64,000 nt of DNA from Cytobacillus massiliigabonensis (GTDB lineage: Bacteria > Bacillota > Bacilli > Bacillales > Cytobacillaceae): NCBI RefSeq assembly GCF_900199725.1, contig NZ_LT904904.1:1319377-1383376 (forward strand). The letters are read 5' to 3'. Both the position numbers and the translations under genes were made by a program. A model generated the notes under the pieces. That model saw nothing but the letters and a program-made list of their open reading frames with translations. It had not been told where the DNA came from and did no database searches. Of this stretch, positions 48,616-58,539 are shown piece after piece. Position 1 is the stretch's first letter; each line of letters begins with the position of its first letter.

Positions 48616-48807
48616 CGTTACACCGCTTCCAATAAGGTTCACTTGAATCTGCTATGTTTTTTTGTTACTGTACATATGGGAGGATTTTGTCGAATGATAG
48701 AAAGTGGATAGAGTACTGGATTCTCTTCATCATGCACTCTTATTTTATTTTACCATATGAATTCACTATCTGTTCACATTTTACCATTAGATAAAAGGAT
48801 AGAAATG

Positions 48808-48822
48808 TTACAATTATAGTAG
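48808..48822 (+). promoter_or_regulatory. Weak PerR/Fur-like box upstream of hemA
   Basis: TTACAATTATAGTAG matches about 10 of 14 defined positions of the 7-1-7 box TTATAAT-N-ATTATAA. hemA is a PerR target in B. subtilis, which is the only extra support. Confidence 0.25.
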
Positions 48823-48860
48823 TATTTTTGTGCAATTTAATTGGGGGGGTCAATTGAAAC

Positions 48861-50204
48861 ATGCATATTTTAGTTGTCGGTATAAATTATAAAACAGCCC
48901 CTGTCGAAATTCGTGAGCGTTTGACATTTAACCCGTCTCAGCTTGCAGATGCTATGAACAAATTAAAGAACAAGAAGAGCATCTTAGAGAACGTTATTTT
49001 GTCAACATGTAATCGGACTGAGATCTATGCAGTTGTTGATCAGCTTCATACAGGCCGATATTATATTAAAGAATTTTTGTCAGAGTGGTTTGAAATAGAG
49101 AAGGAAGAGTTTTCACCATATTTATTTATATATGAGCAGGACGGTGCAATGGAGCATTTATTCAGTGTTTCCTGCGGGTTAAATTCCATGATTCTTGGGG
49201 AAACCCAAATTTTAGGACAGGTTCGTTCAAGCTTCTTGCAAGCACAGGAAGAGAATACGACTGGAACCGTGTTCAATCATCTGTTTAAGCAAGCCATCAC
49301 GCTTGCAAAACGGGCCCATTCTGAAACGGAAATCGGTGCAAATGCTGTTTCTGTAAGTTATGCAGCAGTTGAGTTAGCGAAGAAAATTTTCGGTTCTTTA
49401 GAAAATAAGCATGTCCTCATTTTAGGTGCAGGTAAAATGGGTGAGCTCGCAATTCAAAACCTTCATGCAAACGGTGCAAGCAAGGTTACGGTTATCAATC
49501 GCACATTTGAAAAGGCGCAGGACCTAGCAAACCGCTATGAAGGACAAGCAAAAACATTGAAAGAGCTTCAATGCGCATTACTAGAGGCTGATATTCTTAT
49601 TAGCTCGACAGGTGCAAAAGATTTTGTTGTTTCGAAATGCATGATGCTTCAGGTTGAAAAACTGCGGAAAGGCAAACCGTTATTCATGGTTGATATTGCT
49701 GTTCCACGTGATTTAGATCCTAAGCTTGCTGAATTGGATAGCGTGTTTCTATATGATATTGATGACCTTGAGGGAATCGTAGAAGCGAATCTGCAAGAAC
49801 GCAAGAAAGAAGCCGAAAAGATTCAGCTTATGATTGAAGCAGAAATTATTGAGTTTAAACAATGGCTGAATTTGCTTGGAGTCGTTCCTGTTATATCTGC
49901 TTTACGTGAAAAAGCACTGGCAATTCAAGCTGAAACGATGACAAGCATTGAAAGAAAAATGCCGAATTTAACTGATCGAGATAAAAAGGTGTTAAATAAA
50001 CATACGAAGAGTATTATTAATCAATTATTGAAAGATCCAATTTTACAGGCTAAAGAAATGGCCGGCCAAAAAGATGCAGACAAGGCATTGGATCTATTCG
50101 TGAAAATTTTTAATATAGGAGAACTTGTTAATGAGCGGCAGGAAGTAAGTGCTGACCTGCAGCACTCGGCTGCTCAATCGCCACAGGCTTCCTTTCAATC
50201 ATAA
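48861..50204 (+). CDS. hemA: Glutamyl-tRNA reductase
   Basis: First enzyme of the C5 haem pathway, reducing glutamyl-tRNA to glutamate-1-semialdehyde with NADPH. 447 residues. The catalytic cysteine is in [12 protein letters not shown] near residue 50, with [15 protein letters not shown] before it and [17 protein letters not shown] after it. The NADPH domain begins at [13 protein letters not shown] and the C-terminal dimerisation helices follow. Ribosome binding site GGGGGGGT. It heads hemAXCDB(L). Confidence 0.97.
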   Translation: MHILVVGINYKTAPVEIRERLTFNPSQLADAMNKLKNKKSILENVILSTCNRTEIYAVVDQLHTGRYYIKEFLSEWFEIEKEEFSPYLFIYEQDGAMEHLFSVSCGLNSMILGETQILGQVRSSFLQAQEENTTGTVFNHLFKQAITLAKRAHSETEIGANAVSVSYAAVELAKKIFGSLENKHVLILGAGKMGELAIQNLHANGASKVTVINRTFEKAQDLANRYEGQAKTLKELQCALLEADILISSTGAKDFVVSKCMMLQVEKLRKGKPLFMVDIAVPRDLDPKLAELDSVFLYDIDDLEGIVEANLQERKKEAEKIQLMIEAEIIEFKQWLNLLGVVPVISALREKALAIQAETMTSIERKMPNLTDRDKKVLNKHTKSIINQLLKDPILQAKEMAGQKDADKALDLFVKIFNIGELVNERQEVSADLQHSAAQSPQASFQS

Positions 50205-50218
50205 AAGGAGTACTGTCC

Positions 50219-51052
50219 ATGCTTGATATTTATATGACACGGCTGCATGAGTTTACAGTCGTTCTTTATGCCTTATGTGTCTTATTATATTTTGTTGATT
50301 TTCTGACGTCTAACCGGAAGGCAAACCGAATTGCCTTCTGGTTACTTGCATTTGTATGGGGTTTACAAACGATATTCCTTATTTTGTATATGTTGAAGAC
50401 GGGGAGATTTCCTGTCTTAACGATATTTGAAGGGCTTTATTTTTATGCTTGGGTGCTGATCACCTTATCCTTGGTCATTAATCGCTTGCTGCGAGTGGAT
50501 TTTATCGTTTTTTTTACAAATGTGCTTGGGTTTATGATCATGGCCATCCATACATTCGCACCCATACAATATGAATCCCATGTAATGGCACAGCAGCTGA
50601 TTTCTGAATTGCTGCTAATACATATTACTGTGGCCATTCTTTCTTATGGGGCCTTTTCGATTTCATTTGTGTTTTCAGTGTTATATTTGATTCAGTATGA
50701 CCTTTTAAAAAGGAAAAAGTGGGGGACCCGTCTTAAACGGCTTGCGGACCTCTCAAAGCTTGATAAAATGTCTTTCGTGTTAAATCTTATTGGGGTTCCG
50801 ATGCTGATTATAAGTCTAATTCTTGGCACAACTTGGGCATACATAAAGGTTCCTGATATGATTTGGTACGATTCTAAGGTAATTGGCTCGTTCATCGTAC
50901 TCGTGATCTACAGCATTTATTTATATTTAAAGGTTGGCAAAGGACTGACAGGAAATAAGCTTGCTTTATGGAATCTTGCATCCTTTCTCGTCGTTCTAAT
51001 TAATTTCTTCTTATTTGGAAAACTTTCATCTTTCCATTTCTGGTATTCATAA
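50219..51052 (+). CDS. hemX: HemX membrane protein (cytochrome c assembly-like)
   Basis: Integral membrane protein of 277 residues with about eight helices. It belongs to the CcsA/CcmC-like superfamily; a tryptophan-containing TTWAYIKVPDMIWYDSKV loop near residue 202 and histidines in FTVVLYALC and AIHTFAP regions fit. In B. subtilis HemX lowers HemA levels. It starts 14 bases after hemA, and hemC follows after 24 bases. Confidence 0.93.
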   Translation: MLDIYMTRLHEFTVVLYALCVLLYFVDFLTSNRKANRIAFWLLAFVWGLQTIFLILYMLKTGRFPVLTIFEGLYFYAWVLITLSLVINRLLRVDFIVFFTNVLGFMIMAIHTFAPIQYESHVMAQQLISELLLIHITVAILSYGAFSISFVFSVLYLIQYDLLKRKKWGTRLKRLADLSKLDKMSFVLNLIGVPMLIISLILGTTWAYIKVPDMIWYDSKVIGSFIVLVIYSIYLYLKVGKGLTGNKLALWNLASFLVVLINFFLFGKLSSFHFWYS

Positions 51053-51076
51053 TCGCTTTAAAATTAGGAGGCTATC

Positions 51077-52012
51077 ATGAGAAAAATTATTGTTGGTTCA
51101 CGCAGAAGTAAACTTGCATTAACACAGACGAATTGGGTTATTAATCAATTAAAGGCACTGGACCCGTCTTTCGATTTTGAAGTAAAGGAGATCGTCACAA
51201 AAGGGGACCGAATTCTTGATGTGACCTTATCAAAAGTAGGCGGTAAAGGACTGTTTGTGAAAGAAATTGAGCAGGCAATGCTTGATAAAGAAATTGATAT
51301 GGCCGTACATAGCATGAAGGATATGCCTGCCATTCTTCCAGATGGCCTCGTAATTGGCTGTATACCAGAAAGAGAAGATCATCGCGATGCGCTTATTTCT
51401 AAAAATCATATCCGATTTGATGATCTAAAGCCGGGAGCTATTGTTGGAACTAGCAGCTTAAGGAGAGCTGCCCAGCTTTTAGCCCGCCGTCCTGACATTG
51501 AAATTAAATGGATTCGCGGAAATATCGACACAAGGTTAGAAAAATTAGAATCCGAAGAATATGATGCGATTATTTTAGCAGCTGCAGGTCTTTCAAGACT
51601 AGGATGGGCATCAGATGTGGTAACTGAGTTTCTAGATCCTGATATTTGTCTCCCTGCTATCGGACAAGGTGCATTATCTATAGAGTGCCGTGGTGATGAT
51701 GAAGAACTGCTTGGATTATTAAAGAAATTCACATGTGAAAATACAGATGCTACAGTTCGAGCGGAACGTGCTTTCCTTCATAAAATGGAAGGCGGCTGTC
51801 AAGTTCCGATTGCAGGATTCGCAGAGCTTAATGACAAGGAAGAAGTGGTATTAACCGCACTTGTCGGTTCACCAGATGGAAAAATTATTTATAAAGAGCA
51901 GATTACTGGCTCAAATCCAGAAGAGGTTGGAATTGCTGCCGCAAATAGCTTAATTAAGCTTGGGGGAAAAGAATTAATTGATCAGGTTAAAGCGGAGATG
52001 GAAGGCAAATGA
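51077..52012 (+). CDS. hemC: Porphobilinogen deaminase (hydroxymethylbilane synthase)
   Basis: Polymerises four porphobilinogen units to hydroxymethylbilane. 311 residues. [15 protein letters not shown] at the start, AVHSMKDMP near residue 77, [12 protein letters not shown] near residue 120, and the dipyrromethane-cofactor cysteine in [12 protein letters not shown] near residue 240. Ribosome binding site AGGAGG. The end overlaps hemD by four bases. Confidence 0.97.
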   Translation: MRKIIVGSRRSKLALTQTNWVINQLKALDPSFDFEVKEIVTKGDRILDVTLSKVGGKGLFVKEIEQAMLDKEIDMAVHSMKDMPAILPDGLVIGCIPEREDHRDALISKNHIRFDDLKPGAIVGTSSLRRAAQLLARRPDIEIKWIRGNIDTRLEKLESEEYDAIILAAAGLSRLGWASDVVTEFLDPDICLPAIGQGALSIECRGDDEELLGLLKKFTCENTDATVRAERAFLHKMEGGCQVPIAGFAELNDKEEVVLTALVGSPDGKIIYKEQITGSNPEEVGIAAANSLIKLGGKELIDQVKAEMEGK

Positions 52013-52800
52013 CAGCCTCATCCCTTCCTTTAAAAGGAAAAAATATACTTGTTCCTAGAAGTAAGGGACAGGCACAATCCTTTTCAGACTTAGTAGAGAA
52101 ATACGGCGGGAATCCTGTTGAAATCCCTCTGCTTGCCTTTAGGCCTGCTAGTTCTGCAGAAAATCATGCAATTATCAATCAGCTGCATACATATGATTGG
52201 CTTATTTTTACGAGCAGTATAACGGTTGAAACGTTTCTTTCCTTTCTTCATCCATCTGATAGAAACCATATGCCAAAAATTGCCGCGATTGGAAAGAAGA
52301 CAGAAAGCTATTTACTAGCTAAAGGTCTGCAAGTTGATTTTACGCCGCAAGAATTTGTTGCGGAGGGGTTTGTCGAAGAATTTAAACCATATGTAAAAAT
52401 GGGTATGAAAGTACTTATTCCAAAGGGGAATTTGGCCCGCAATTATATTGCTGCTCATTTAACCAAGCATGGTGCAGTCGTTGATGAAGCAGTCATATAT
52501 GAAACATATTTCCCTGAAGATAGCAGAGAACTCATTAAAGACAAGCTTTCTTGCAGCCAATTAGATATCTTAACCTTTACTAGTCCGTCTACAATTGACC
52601 ATCTGATGGCTGTCGTTAAAGAGAATAATCTTTACGATAAGGTAGAAGCTTGTATCATTGGCTGTATCGGTCCAGTTACGAAGGAAAGAATTGAGGCATA
52701 CGGACTTAAGGTTCATATTGCACCAGATGTTTACACCGTTCATCATATGATAAAAAGTACAATTGATTATTTAGAAAATGAATATCGGAGGGCATTATAA
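52009..52800 (+). CDS. hemD: Uroporphyrinogen-III synthase
   Basis: Closes and inverts ring D of hydroxymethylbilane. 263 residues of the poorly conserved HemD fold: [20 protein letters not shown] near the start, [32 protein letters not shown], then [15 protein letters not shown] and [21 protein letters not shown] overlap with hemC; the stop TAATG overlaps the start of hemB by one base. Confidence 0.93.
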   Translation: MTASSLPLKGKNILVPRSKGQAQSFSDLVEKYGGNPVEIPLLAFRPASSAENHAIINQLHTYDWLIFTSSITVETFLSFLHPSDRNHMPKIAAIGKKTESYLLAKGLQVDFTPQEFVAEGFVEEFKPYVKMGMKVLIPKGNLARNYIAAHLTKHGAVVDEAVIYETYFPEDSRELIKDKLSCSQLDILTFTSPSTIDHLMAVVKENNLYDKVEACIIGCIGPVTKERIEAYGLKVHIAPDVYTVHHMIKSTIDYLENEYRRAL

Positions 52801-53777
52801 TGGATTTACAATTCACACGTCATAGACGCTTACGCCAAAGTGCAAATATGCGTGCACTCGTACGCGAAAATCATTTAACAATTGATGATTTCATTTATCC
52901 TATTTTTGTAGCAGAGGGAAAGGATATTAAGAAGGAAATTACATCAATGCCTGGCGTTTATAATTTATCATTGGACCATCTTGAAGATGAAATGAATGAG
53001 GTTGTCGCTTTAGGCATTAAATCAGTTTTATTATTTGGTATTCCTTTAGAGAAGGACGAATGCGGCGGACAAGCTTACCATGATCATGGAATTGTCCAAG
53101 AAGCAACTCGTTTAATTAAATCGAAGTTCCCAGAGGTAATCGTTATTGCTGACACTTGCCTTTGTGAATACACTAGCCATGGTCATTGCGGTTTGATAGA
53201 AGGAGACCAAGTGTTAAATGATGCCTCACTTGAATTGCTCGTTCAAACTGCTGTAAGCCAAGCAAAAGCAGGGGCGGATATTATTGCACCCTCTAATATG
53301 ATGGACGGTTTTGTTGTTGCCATTCGTGCAGGTTTAGATGAGGCTGGTTTTGAAAATGTGCCAATTATGTCTTATGCGGTGAAGTATGCCTCTGCCTTCT
53401 ATGGCCCATTCCGTGACGCGGCTGACAGTACTCCGCAATTTGGCGACCGAAAGGCTTATCAAATGGATCCTGCAAATCGGATGGAAGCATTGCGTGAGGC
53501 GGAGTCTGATTTAATGGAGGGCGCCGATTTCCTAATTGTGAAACCTGGTTTGCCATATCTTGATATTGTTCGTGATGTGAAAAATAATTTCAATCTTCCA
53601 CTCGTTATTTATAATGTGAGCGGTGAATATTCCATGGTTAAAGCAGCAGCTCAAAACGGCTGGATTGATGAAAAAAGAATCGTCATGGAAATGCTTACTG
53701 GGATGAAACGTGCTGGATGTGACCTTATCATTACATACCATGCAAAAGATGCAGCAAGATGGCTGAAAGAACAATAA
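52800..53777 (+). CDS. hemB: Porphobilinogen synthase (ALA dehydratase)
   Basis: Condenses two 5-aminolevulinate molecules. 325 residues. Zinc-site cysteines appear in [15 protein letters not shown] near residue 120. The two active-site lysines are in [16 protein letters not shown] and in [14 protein letters not shown]. Translation is coupled to hemD (TAATG). hemL is separated by 215 bases that carry a repeat. Confidence 0.97.
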   Translation: MDLQFTRHRRLRQSANMRALVRENHLTIDDFIYPIFVAEGKDIKKEITSMPGVYNLSLDHLEDEMNEVVALGIKSVLLFGIPLEKDECGGQAYHDHGIVQEATRLIKSKFPEVIVIADTCLCEYTSHGHCGLIEGDQVLNDASLELLVQTAVSQAKAGADIIAPSNMMDGFVVAIRAGLDEAGFENVPIMSYAVKYASAFYGPFRDAADSTPQFGDRKAYQMDPANRMEALREAESDLMEGADFLIVKPGLPYLDIVRDVKNNFNLPLVIYNVSGEYSMVKAAAQNGWIDEKRIVMEMLTGMKRAGCDLIITYHAKDAARWLKEQ

Positions 53778-53861
53778 TATTTTTTACACTTAGTTAATAG
53801 ATTTAGGTACTAAGCAAGGGTATTTGTACGGCAATATAGATGAATGTGTTGGAATAAAGTT

Positions 53862-53941
53862 AGGTTGATTGGAGAGTAAGCGACGAGGAGGCTCAGCGCC
53901 CGCCCCGCGGAAAGCGAGCATCCTGTAGCGGAAATCAACCT
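53862..53941. repeat. Bacillaceae dispersed element between hemB and hemL
   Basis: An 80-bp block bounded by perfect 9-bp inverted ends AGGTTGATT and AATCAACCT, with a GC-rich middle (GCCCGCCCCGCGGAAAGCGA). The GC content and sequence contrast with the flanks. From memory it is a shortened member of a noncoding family common in Bacillaceae intergenic regions. Nothing else is evident in 53778-53992. Confidence 0.7.
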
Positions 53942-53992
53942 TTGCTAAAACTGTATTATTTTCAACAATAAAAAAGTGAAAAGAGGGATTAG

Positions 53993-55282
53993 ATGCGCTC
54001 TTATGATAAATCCATTCAGGCTTTTAAGGAAGCGAAAAAATTAATGCCGGGCGGAGTTAACTCTCCTGTTCGTGCATTTAAATCGGTAAACATGGATCCA
54101 ATTTTTATGGAAAGAGGTAAAGGGTCAAAAATCTATGATATCGATGGCAATGAATATATTGATTACGTATTGTCATGGGGTCCGCTCATTTTAGGACATA
54201 CAAATGATCGTGTCGTTGAGGCTCTTAAAAAGGTTGCGGAGTTAGGGACAAGCTTTGGTGCACCAACAGTTACTGAAAATGAGCTTGCTAAGCTAGTTAT
54301 TGAAAGAGTCCCGTCTATTGAAATCATTCGCATGGTTTCTTCAGGAACAGAAGCAACAATGAGTGCGCTAAGACTGGCACGAGGCTATACAGGACGTAAC
54401 AAAATTTTAAAGTTTGAAGGCTGCTACCATGGTCATGGCGATTCCTTATTGATTAAAGCTGGTTCTGGGGTGGCAACACTTGGTCTTCCAGATAGCCCGG
54501 GGGTACCTGAAGGTATTGCGAAGAATACGATTACTGTTCCTTATAATGATTTAGAGAGCGTAAAGTATGCTTTCGAGCAATTTGGCGAAGATATTGCAGG
54601 GATTATTGTAGAGCCTGTTGCGGGTAATATGGGCGTTGTACCGCCGCTGCCAGGATTTTTAGAAGGACTTAGAGAAATTACAACACAATACGGGGCACTG
54701 CTGATTTTTGATGAAGTAATGACCGGCTTCCGTGTCGGCTATAACTGTGCACAAGGCTACTTCAAAGTTACACCGGATATCACTTGTTTAGGAAAAGTTA
54801 TCGGTGGAGGACTTCCTGTAGGTGCATACGGCGGCAAGGCTGAAATCATGGAACAAATTGCACCGAGCGGACCAATCTATCAAGCTGGAACATTATCTGG
54901 AAACCCGCTAGCTATGACAGCTGGATATGAAACATTAAGTCAACTGACACCAGAGGCATATACGGAATTTACCCGTAAAGGAGATATGCTTGAAGCTGGT
55001 ATTAAAGCGGCTGCTGAAAAGTATGATATTCCGAATACTGTCAATCGTGCAGGCTCAATGATCGGCTTCTTCTTTACGAATGAAAATGTTATTAATTATG
55101 ATAAAGCAAAAGCTTCAAACTTAGACTATTTTGCAGCATATTACCGTGAAATGGCAAATCAAGGTGTCTTCCTTCCTCCATCTCAATTTGAAGGCTTGTT
55201 CTTATCAACTGCACACAGTGATGAAGATATAGAAAAGACATTACAAGCGATCGACATAGCTTTTTCAAAACTTAAAGCATAA
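53993..55282 (+). CDS. hemL: Glutamate-1-semialdehyde 2,1-aminomutase
   Basis: PLP enzyme forming 5-aminolevulinate. 429 residues. Class-III aminotransferase pattern: [17 protein letters not shown] near the start, [20 protein letters not shown] near residue 120, [26 protein letters not shown] near residue 240 and the PLP lysine in [17 protein letters not shown]. Ribosome binding site AAGAGGG. It is part of the hem cluster but set apart by the dispersed element, so it may have its own transcript. Confidence 0.97.
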   Translation: MRSYDKSIQAFKEAKKLMPGGVNSPVRAFKSVNMDPIFMERGKGSKIYDIDGNEYIDYVLSWGPLILGHTNDRVVEALKKVAELGTSFGAPTVTENELAKLVIERVPSIEIIRMVSSGTEATMSALRLARGYTGRNKILKFEGCYHGHGDSLLIKAGSGVATLGLPDSPGVPEGIAKNTITVPYNDLESVKYAFEQFGEDIAGIIVEPVAGNMGVVPPLPGFLEGLREITTQYGALLIFDEVMTGFRVGYNCAQGYFKVTPDITCLGKVIGGGLPVGAYGGKAEIMEQIAPSGPIYQAGTLSGNPLAMTAGYETLSQLTPEAYTEFTRKGDMLEAGIKAAAEKYDIPNTVNRAGSMIGFFFTNENVINYDKAKASNLDYFAAYYREMANQGVFLPPSQFEGLFLSTAHSDEDIEKTLQAIDIAFSKLKA

Positions 55283-55288
55283 CAATTT

Positions 55289-55321
55289 GGCACTCATCTT
55301 CAGGATGAGTGTCTTTTATTT
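55289..55321 (+). terminator. Terminator of hemL
   Basis: GGCACTCATC / GATGAGTGTC stem with a TTCAG loop, followed by TTTTATTTT. Confidence 0.85.
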
Positions 55322-55337
55322 TGGTGAAAGAAAGGAT

Positions 55338-55549
55338 AATTGCGAATTTCTGAAAATATTTGCAAACTCTAAAGGATATTTGCGAAATAGCGAGTATATT
55401 TGCAAACCTCAAGAGATATTTGCGAAAAACTAAATATATTTGCAAACCATAAGTATATTTTCGAAATCCCGAATATATTTGCAACCCCCAAAGTATTTTT
55501 GCGAATTTCTGAATATATTTGCAAAAATTCAAGACTTTTTTGCAACCTC
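55338..55549. repeat. Second tandem array of ~20-bp TTTGC(A/G)AA units
   Basis: Eleven cores with the key base at 55342, 55362, 55382, 55402, 55422, 55442, 55461, 55481, 55501, 55521 and 55542, a period of 20 bp. Cores alternate for most of the array between TTTGCGAA and TTTGCAAA, giving a 40-bp super-period. Flanks are TATAT-like. The open frames crossing it are by-products of the repeat. Same family, same period and same number of units as 3601-3812, and again just after a terminator. Confidence 0.9.
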
Positions 55550-55687
55550 CCAATTAATAGCTCCTTCCCTATTATGTATGCTTTTCTTTCACACGAACCT
55601 TTTTCCGGTCATAAAAAAATAAACTTTCTCATAAAGTGTAAATGACATAGTGATAAAGCGTGTTGTGTAATGAAAGGAGGAGTCGCT

Positions 55688-56830
55688 TTGTCTCAGGGGA
55701 GCCAATCGTGTTTACGATTTTCTTTAGAAGAGTCCGTCTGGTTTCAAAAAGGACAGGAAGTATTAGATTTGATTTCAATCTCGCTAGACCCTGATATTTT
55801 TATTCAGGAAGATGATCAATATGTTACGATTCAAGGAGCGCTCGAGCTATCAGGTGAATATAAACGCAATGAAACCGAGACGGTGGATGATGAAGAAACT
55901 TTTGCCGCTCCAAAATTCATTCAAGTGGTCGAAGAAAGAGAAGAAGGAGTTTGTGAATTTAAACATTACTTCCCAGTGGATATAACGATACCTATCAATA
56001 GAATTCAAAACTTAAATGATATTGATGTACAAGTAGAATCCTTTGATTATATATTTCCAGAAAGAAGCTGCATGAAGCTATCAGCTAATTTAATGATCAC
56101 TGGCTTATATGGTGAGCAACAGCCAGCTTTCGAAGCAGACACACAGGAGGAAGAAGAATTAGAACTCCTATTAGATCGATCATCTGTTGCAGAAGACGAA
56201 GTAGATGTGAGTCCATTAGAAAAAGCCTTTGCAGAAGAAAATGAACAGGAAGAAGATCGTACAGAAATTTTTGTTAGTTCAGCAGACAAAAATGAAAAGC
56301 AGGAAGAGTTTATAGAGAAAGTCTATATCCCTTTTGAAGCAGAGGCTAGGAAAGAGCCTGAATCAGAGCCAGAGGTGAAAGAAGAAGTAAGGGGAGATGA
56401 GCCCGAAATCACTTTTTATTCTGCAAAAAGAAATGAAGAGTCACCCCCATCTGCTGAAGACATTTTTGAAATTCCTGCAGATGAAAGTCCAGTACAGGAT
56501 GTGGACATGGTTGATGTTGAAAGCCCTGAACATGATGCAAAACTGGAATCTCCAGAAATAAAAGATGAAAGTCCTGAGAAAACAGATAAGAAAAAGAAAA
56601 AGTCGAAAAAGAAGAGCATGACCTTAACCGAATTTTTTGCCCGTAAGGAAGATGCGGATCATGTGGCAAAATTAAAAGTGTGTATTGTTCAGAGCGGAGA
56701 TACAATCGATCAAATTGCTGAAAGGTATTCAATCGGTGTTCACCAGCTGCTAAGTGTCAATCATTTAGAAATTAGTCAAGATATATATGAAGGGCAAGTG
56801 CTTTATATTCCAGCTGTTGTAGCCCGTTAG
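55688..56830 (+). CDS. spoVID: Spore coat morphogenetic protein SpoVID
   Basis: Mother-cell protein needed for the coat to encase the forespore. 380 residues from the TTG at 55688 (GAAAGGAGGAG upstream), which gives the family start: LRFSLEESVWFQKGQEVLDL, then ISISLDPDIFIQEDDQYV. A long glutamate-rich, low-complexity middle (about 130-310) is followed by a basic patch (KKKKKSKKKS-like) and a C-terminal LysM domain (VQSGDTIDQIAERYSIGVHQ). It is shorter than B. subtilis SpoVID mainly in the acidic region. The frame extends to 55670 without need. Confidence 0.93.
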   Translation: MSQGSQSCLRFSLEESVWFQKGQEVLDLISISLDPDIFIQEDDQYVTIQGALELSGEYKRNETETVDDEETFAAPKFIQVVEEREEGVCEFKHYFPVDITIPINRIQNLNDIDVQVESFDYIFPERSCMKLSANLMITGLYGEQQPAFEADTQEEEELELLLDRSSVAEDEVDVSPLEKAFAEENEQEEDRTEIFVSSADKNEKQEEFIEKVYIPFEAEARKEPESEPEVKEEVRGDEPEITFYSAKRNEESPPSAEDIFEIPADESPVQDVDMVDVESPEHDAKLESPEIKDESPEKTDKKKKKSKKKSMTLTEFFARKEDADHVAKLKVCIVQSGDTIDQIAERYSIGVHQLLSVNHLEISQDIYEGQVLYIPAVVAR

Positions 56831-56837
56831 AAAAATG

Positions 56838-56890
56838 CAAAAACAGGCTGGGCGGGTTAGCGGACACCTGCTTAGGCTGTTTTCTTTTTT
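56838..56890 (+). terminator. Imperfect terminator of spoVID
   Basis: AAAACAG...CTGTTTT outer stem with partial inner pairing, followed by CTTTTTT. Confidence 0.6.
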
Positions 56891-56894
56891 AATT

Positions 56895-57051
56895 TGGGAC
56901 CTGTCTAGCTACAGCGCCTATCGCCTATCAAACTTCAGGTCTTCTCCCTACGATAAGTCAACATCGGTTCGCTTGCGCTCACCGTGTTTCCTTTATCTCA
57001 GTCGAAGCCCCTCCAGTTAGTACGGCGATGATCAAGGCGCTTACGCTTTTC
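56895..57051. repeat. Bacillaceae dispersed element upstream of ysxE
   Basis: A 157-bp GC-richer block starting GGGACCTGTCTAGCTACAGC and ending AAGGCGCTTACGCTTTTC, with GCGCCT / AGGCGC near the ends. From memory these edges are those of a very common noncoding repeat in Bacillaceae genomes. A 61-codon open frame crossing it is an artefact. It directly precedes ysxE. Confidence 0.7.
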
Positions 57052-57073
57052 TTATGAAAGAGAGTGGATTCTT

Positions 57074-58132
57074 ATGGAAAAGGAGAATCGTTTATTAAAG
57101 GTTGCACCGATATTAAGGAACTATGCTCTTGAGCCGCATTTTGTTGAGGAGCGTGGCCGTGTACGGAAAATTTATACGAATAAAGGGGTCTTTGCCTTAA
57201 AGAAAATTGATCCAAAGCATGGCGGTGATTTCATCCGTCATGTCCAATCCCTTTTTCAAAAAGGGTACAACAGAATTGTTCCTATTTTTCCTGCCGTTGA
57301 TGGAAGGTATGCGGTTTTACATGAGAATGAATTATATTACTTAATGCCTTGGTTGGCAAATGAAGTAACGGAAAATCGATTTGAACGGAATCAGCAGCTG
57401 TTTCGCGAACTTGCAAGACTTCATACTTTATCCGTTAGGGAAGTAACAATAAGCAAGGAGGATCGAGCGGAGCATTATGAAAAAACATTGCTTGAATGGG
57501 AGAAAGAAAATGAATTTTTAATAGGTTTTATTGAATCATGTGAAAGAAGAGAATATTTGTCTCCCTTCGAGCTATTGTTTACTTTATCCTACCACGACAT
57601 TAGCCAAGCATTGCAATTTTCCATCAAAAGATTTAAAACATGGTATGAAAAAACGGAGGAAAGTGAAAAAGCCCGTACAGTGATTATACACGGAAAGGTA
57701 TCTACCGAGCATTTCTTATTTGATGATAAAGGACACGGATACTTCTCCAATTTTGAAAAGTCCAGACTAGGCTCTCCTCTTCATGATTTACTGCCGTTCT
57801 TATCAAGAACATTAAAAACGTACCCGAAACGTTCGGAGGAATGCATAGAGTGGATATATACGTATTTGAAGTATTTCCCATTTAAAGAGGATGAGTTATT
57901 GCTTTTTCAGAGCTATTTTGCCCATCCAGGTGCAGTCATCCGATCAGCTGAAAACTATTTTAAAGACGCAGATCGCAAAGGGGAAAGAAAATCAGTCCTG
58001 CACTTCCAAAGACAGTACTGGCAACTGAAAAACACAGAGTATATTTTGATGAGAATTGAAGAAATTGAGGCACAAAAGAAGCAGGCAAAAGCAATGGCTG
58101 AGGCAGAAGGGCAAGGAGGAGCCCAGAATTGA
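57074..58132 (+). CDS. ysxE: Spore-associated kinase-like protein YsxE
   Basis: Protein of 352 residues in the CotS/YsxE/YutH group, distant relatives of aminoglycoside phosphotransferases that go to the spore coat. Visible pieces: VRKIYTNKGVFALKKID near residue 26 (lysine of a kinase-like N lobe), YYLMPWLANEVTENRF, then VIIHGKVSTEHFLFDDKGHG near residue 200 in place of the usual HGD-x-H-x-x-N catalytic loop. Here G-K replaces G-D, so true kinase activity is doubtful. It follows spoVID as in B. subtilis. Confidence 0.9.
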   Translation: MEKENRLLKVAPILRNYALEPHFVEERGRVRKIYTNKGVFALKKIDPKHGGDFIRHVQSLFQKGYNRIVPIFPAVDGRYAVLHENELYYLMPWLANEVTENRFERNQQLFRELARLHTLSVREVTISKEDRAEHYEKTLLEWEKENEFLIGFIESCERREYLSPFELLFTLSYHDISQALQFSIKRFKTWYEKTEESEKARTVIIHGKVSTEHFLFDDKGHGYFSNFEKSRLGSPLHDLLPFLSRTLKTYPKRSEECIEWIYTYLKYFPFKEDELLLFQSYFAHPGAVIRSAENYFKDADRKGERKSVLHFQRQYWQLKNTEYILMRIEEIEAQKKQAKAMAEAEGQGGAQN

Positions 58133-58151
58133 ATAAAAATTTTGGGCTCCT
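58117..58151. terminator. Hairpin shared by convergent ysxE and membrane-protein genes
   Basis: GGAGCCCAGAATT / AATTTTGGGCTCC stem overlapping the last codons of ysxE and touching the stop of the reverse gene; no clear T run either side. Confidence 0.5.
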
Positions 58152-58341
58152 ATAGCAATTCAAAGTGGAAGGCAATAGCTAATAATATTAACACGGTTAG
58201 CAGTAATACATCGAGCGTAAAAGGAAAAAGGATCGTTCGAATTCCTTGAAAAACACAAATAGGAATGATAAATTGTGCGCAAACTCCTCTAATTTTTCTT
58301 AACCACGGCGGGAGAATATACGGATTATATCTTCTTTTCAA
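58150..58341 (-). CDS. Small membrane protein of 63 residues
   Basis: Reverse-strand gene from the TTG at 58341, with GAAAGGGGGC 7 bases upstream. It begins MKRRYNPYILPPWLRKIRGV and continues into one or two hydrophobic helices (AQFIIPICVFQGIRTILFP; LDVLLLTVLILLAIAF). The strong ribosome binding site, positive N terminus and codon pattern support a real gene. Function unknown. Convergent with ysxE. Confidence 0.7.
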   Translation of the reverse strand: MKRRYNPYILPPWLRKIRGVCAQFIIPICVFQGIRTILFPFTLDVLLLTVLILLAIAFHFELL

Positions 58342-58493
58342 TCGGCATGCCCCCTTTCTATACAATCCTTTCTCATATTTATTCTATGTACGGTTTTCAT
58401 GGTTAGTGCCTATAATTTGTAAGAGCCTTTTTTATAAAAACATGTAAGAAAAAAATAAAAATGAATAAATTATAAATAAATAGGCAATTAATA

Positions 58494-58523
58494 TTGACTA
58501 TAGCCATCATTTTTCGGTAGTAT
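58494..58523 (+). promoter_or_regulatory. Promoter of valS leader
   Basis: TTGACT, an 18-bp spacer and TAGTAT, just upstream of the T-box leader. Confidence 0.6.
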
Positions 58524-58539
58524 ATTTATAAATTAAATC

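Noticed and set aside
55272-55645. Open frames of 60-93 codons on both strands across the 55.3-55.6 kb region
   Set aside because: They follow the 20-bp tandem repeat (which gives a 20-residue periodic peptide), lack ribosome binding sites and overlap each other.
56835-57020. 61-codon forward open frame before ysxE
   Set aside because: Lies inside a dispersed noncoding repeat and has no ribosome binding site.
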